The notes under the pieces: model-generated | Databases searched by the model: none | Seen by the model: the letters and a program-made list of their open reading frames with translations, nothing else | What the model was told of the DNA's origin: nothing | Source: Coturnix japonica | Taxonomy: Eukaryota; Chordata; Aves; Galliformes; Phasianidae | Assembly (NCBI RefSeq): GCF_001577835.2 | Contig: NC_029532.1 | Location: 4,154,001 to 4,218,000 of the forward strand | DNA: 64,000 bases | Reading direction: 5' to 3' | Position numbers and translations under genes: made by a program | In this document: one piece after another, positions 61,096 to 64,000 of the stretch | Layout: every line of letters begins with the position of its first letter | Numbering within the stretch: the first letter of the stretch is position 1

Positions 61096-61139
61096 CCGCA
61101 ACCTTCTCTTCTCCAAGCCGCAACCTTCTCTTCTCCAAG
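61096..61139. repeat. 22-bp perfect tandem duplication
   Basis: A unit starting 'ccgcaaccttctcttctcca' occurs at 61096-61117 and again at 61118-61139, at the 5' truncation point of a CR1 copy. Confidence 0.95.
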
Positions 61140-61429
61140 CCCTTCTGGGGCTCCAGGAACCCCAGATATCAAACTTCCCTTCAAGACCCAGGTTCAGCAT
61201 CCTACGTGCCTCAGAGGACCCAGCCTGGGCAGTTCGGTGCCTAAACAAAAGTCACCTGAAAATCTGCTGTCCCCAGAGCTTGTCCAAGGTCAGTGTGGAA
61301 GCTGGTGACAGAGCCAGGATCTGGGTCTGGCTTCCTGTCCCACCTGTCCAGCCTTCCACTCCAGCCCTCTGCACACACCCATCCCATGTCATTCCTCACT
61401 CTCTGTCCCATAATTCGGTTGTTTTCTGC

Positions 61430-61600
61430 TCTTTATACTCCAGAGTGAAGATAGTTGGTGTATATCTATGTCATATTTTCTCAAAAATCTATTAAATTCT
61501 CTTCATTGCTCCCAGGACATAAAGGGAAATAGCAGCTGAAGGATGCTTTCTGTAAGAGTATGAAATATCGTCTAATTAGCAAGCAGAGATGGCCACAGGA
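61430..61600. promoter_or_regulatory. Candidate conserved non-coding element
   Basis: AT-rich complex block with 'catattttctcaaaaatcta' and 'gaaatatcgtctaattagca' (a homeodomain core with a retained CpG). No repeat similarity. Confidence 0.32.
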
Positions 61601-63029
61601 TGAGCAGAGAGGGGTGTGCAGGTTCCTGTAGGTCTGTCCACAATGTGATTTTCTGGTGTCACATCATTTAGAAACACAGCAAGTTCAGCATGTGGCAGCT
61701 CCCCTGTCTTCGGCTGGGGACTGAAAAGCTTCAGGTTGGGGTGCTACAGGTCTAGAGGGGGGGAGCTGAGGATTGAGAGCTTTATCATACTATTACCTGG
61801 GTGTAAACCCAAAGGGGAGCCTGGGATGTCCCCCAGGTCCTCCCACTTTATTTGCATTGATGAGGAGTAGAAGCACGTCCCAAAGTTTATCCAGGAAGGC
61901 TGCATCTCAGGCAGCTCTTCTAATTATCCATCCCCCCACTGTGTTTGTTCTGTTCTCCCCAACAATTCCTCCTTCTCTTTTTTTTTTAGCTGGCAGCAGC
62001 CAATGCCGTGAACCACGGAGAGCAGCTTCACAGCGCTCCCGCTCAACCTGCAGCAGGGATCTCTGAAAATAGCTGGTGCGTTTGCCCTTTTGCAGCAAAG
62101 CACCCAGGGATGAGGATTTTGCAACTCAGCGAGCGGGGTGTTGCAGGGGGTTTTTGCTATGGCTGCATTTTTATTGATGTGGGTTGTTTGTGCAGTCCCT
62201 GGTAGCAGCTGGAGCATGGCAGGTACCTCTGCATTGAGCTTCAGACTCCTATGGCTGGCATCCAGGCAGCCCCATAGTGGCTCTGCAGGGTTGTGCTGCC
62301 CACCTCCTCCTTTCCCCCACATCTTCATGGGGAAACCCCGCTTGTAGCTGCAGGGGATGGATGTGGAGACCCCAGAATGAAGCAGCCCTCCTTGCAGGGG
62401 ATTTGACACCTGAATGGCTGGGTGATGTCTAGGAGGAATTAAACAGCGCTGATTTTTATCTCGGATGTCAATCTGGAAGATTAAGGACTTTTTTTCTTGA
62501 GGGATAGAGGATGGTGGTATTTTAGGGGCATATAAACTTTCAAAATACCCTGTGGCATCTATGTTAATGCATCTTCCTGCATTATTAAAATTCCTTACAG
62601 ACTTCCAAACAGCTCACAATTTGGGCTCTAAAACGCTGGTACAGGCAGATCTGTGTGGGGGGCAAAGCTCAGTGACTCCGTGCACTCGGTGCTATAAAGC
62701 AGACGCTCTCCCCTGCCTTCTTACAGCCTTACACGCTGCAGGCAGTTCTCTGCTCACACCCGAACCCACCCGCTTCTCGCTCATCCCACTCCTTTGACTC
62801 CCTGCTCTGGAGCTGTCTTGGGCTCTCAGCACGTCCGATGCCTCGGCTGCCAGGAGTTTGCTCTCCAACTGCTTCCTGGCCCCCTCGTGCATGTGGGCAT
62901 GGAGAGGGGGGGGCTGCGAGAGTGGGGAAGGATGAACAGCAGGAGAGTCTTCAGGGAAGGGATGGGGGAAGCAAGAAGGGGGGAGCAGAAGTGAGAACAG
63001 GGAGGAGGAGGGAGAAAGGATGCTGCCTT
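61601..63029. other. Gene-free stretch
   Basis: No gene recognised. A short T run lies at 61980-61988 and an AT-rich segment at 62510-62600. Confidence 0.4.
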
Positions 63030-63280
63030 GTCTGTTCTCAGATTTTATGTTGGTTGAATCGCGCTGGGTTACTTAAAACTGGTGCAGAGCTGCCTTCCCC
63101 TCCCCTTTCCTCCAGGCAGGCACTTGCATTTGGGGTTGAATGCCTTAATTCACTTCAGCTTCAACCTGCTCCTAATTGACTTACACCACATTGAAAGAAG
63201 CTCGGCTTCCCAAGCAAGCAGCGGCGGTTGCAAAATTGCACCTTAAGTGAAGTCAGTGTGATTGTGTGCATAAAGAAACC
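63030..63280. promoter_or_regulatory. Candidate conserved non-coding element
   Basis: Complex sequence with 'atgttggttgaatcgcgctg', TGCCTTAATTCACTTC, CTAATTGACTTACACC and CGGTTGCAAAATTGCACC (a C/EBP-like palindrome near 63227-63241). Retained CpGs in an otherwise CpG-poor setting. Confidence 0.35.
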
Positions 63281-64000
63281 TTGAGCCTGGCGCAGACGTG
63301 CGTGGGAATAACTGCAAAGGGTTTGTGCTGCACAATCCCAGAGTCTGGGCTGCTCCTCTTGGCTTGGCTTTGGGCTGAGCACGTTGGGGCTGAGGGCCAA
63401 GGAGCTTTGTGTTGGTAGGGTTTGACTGTCAGAAGATTTGCTGTCCCCTCCGAGTCCTCTCTGCTCCATCCCTCTTCTCCCACTGCAGATGTCTGCTATA
63501 AAGGAAAAAAAAAGCCTCCACAAACGATGTGGTAACATTTACTTGAGGGCTGTTTCTGCTGCACATCTGATGCATGTGACAGGGTCAGATTAACCCAGCC
63601 TCTGCTTTCCAACCACAGCTATTTGAAAGCACCAAAAACAATGCAAAACAAACCAGAGGAGCTCTGCCATCCTGGCGAGGAGCTGGCAGGCTCTGGGGAT
63701 GTGTGAGCTGCAGGGATACACCCACCTGGTGCTCAGCAGGGCCAGATGCTCAACGAGGAAGATGGTCTCCCACTTTGAGGAGGCCAAATTCATTGCCAAA
63801 CTCAGCTTTTGAAGGGACTGGTGGCTTTCCTTGGTACTTAAGGTTGGGACTTTCAAAGAGCTCAAGGAGAGCTGTGATATTAAGTGGAAGAAAGCATCTA
63901 ATGCTGGGGGATGCTCTCAGAACCCTCCTCTTCCTGAAGGATGGCTCTTTTGTTGCTGTGGATGGGCTGTCTGAACTGAGGGCAAGAGTCTTTCTTCCTT
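63281..64000. other. Gene-free stretch to the window edge
   Basis: No gene or repeat recognised; an A run lies at 63506-63514. Confidence 0.4.

Larger units (their letters stand above)
60709..61139 (-). mobile_element. CR1 LINE, 5'-truncated, reverse, with an assembly gap
   Basis: Starts with the reversed tail 'cacagaatcacagaattacc' and carries the ORF2 end in reverse, with [19 protein letters not shown] at the far end. It is the same subfamily as the plus-strand copy at 6.6 kb; both share 'atctagtaaaggtgtatgtt' in their own sense. A 10-N gap interrupts it, and a 22-bp tandem duplication lies at its 5' truncation edge. Confidence 0.95.

Overview
This is vertebrate nuclear DNA, almost certainly from a bird and probably a galliform such as chicken, turkey or quail. 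The main clues are several copies of the CR1 LINE with its short ATTCTGTG-type 3' tail, the lack of mammalian SINEs and L1, a high-GC and CpG-rich background typical of an avian microchromosome, and one recognisable gene, IER5L. From memory, human IER5L lies on 9q34.11, whose avian counterpart is microchromosome 17. Two short N runs show that this is a draft or scaffolded assembly.

Layout. Positions 1-155 are a CR1 3' end. Positions 156-3239 are gene-free, with a GC-rich second half. Positions 3240 to about 6030 are the IER5L transcription unit on the minus strand: a single coding exon (4419-5414, 331 aa), a GC-rich 5' UTR with two microsatellites, a TATA box and inverted CCAAT boxes at 6054-6149, and a probable 1.2 kb 3' UTR with two poly(A) signals. 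Right of the promoter, from about 6.2 to 64 kb, I recognise no protein-coding gene. That stretch is a small gene desert containing (a) CR1 and older LINE debris, (b) a CpG-rich promoter-like block at 10.3-10.8 kb with a ZNF143-type site, (c) a second CpG-rich promoter-like block at 49.1-49.3 kb beside a minus-strand 3'-end-like block at 48.7-49.1 kb, and (d) about a dozen AT-richer, low-CpG, non-repetitive blocks rich in homeodomain, octamer and SOX/MEIS-like cores. The clearest of these lie at 32.6-33.1, 36.1-36.4, 39.8-40.2, 42.2-42.6, 43.5-43.8 and 44.5-45.3 kb. They look like conserved non-coding elements (enhancers), but conservation cannot be measured from one sequence.

How it fits together. 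A short immediate-early-type gene sits beside roughly 58 kb of regulatory-looking, non-coding DNA. In human the matching interval carries lncRNAs (IER5L-AS1, LINC01503, LINC00963) and leads towards NTMT1 and PRRX2. My inference is that this window is the avian counterpart and that some blocks are distal enhancers or lncRNA promoters or exons. I saw no retroviral or LTR element, tRNA, rRNA or CRISPR. I found no convincing new protein system here; the noteworthy signals are regulatory, repeat-related and assembly-related.
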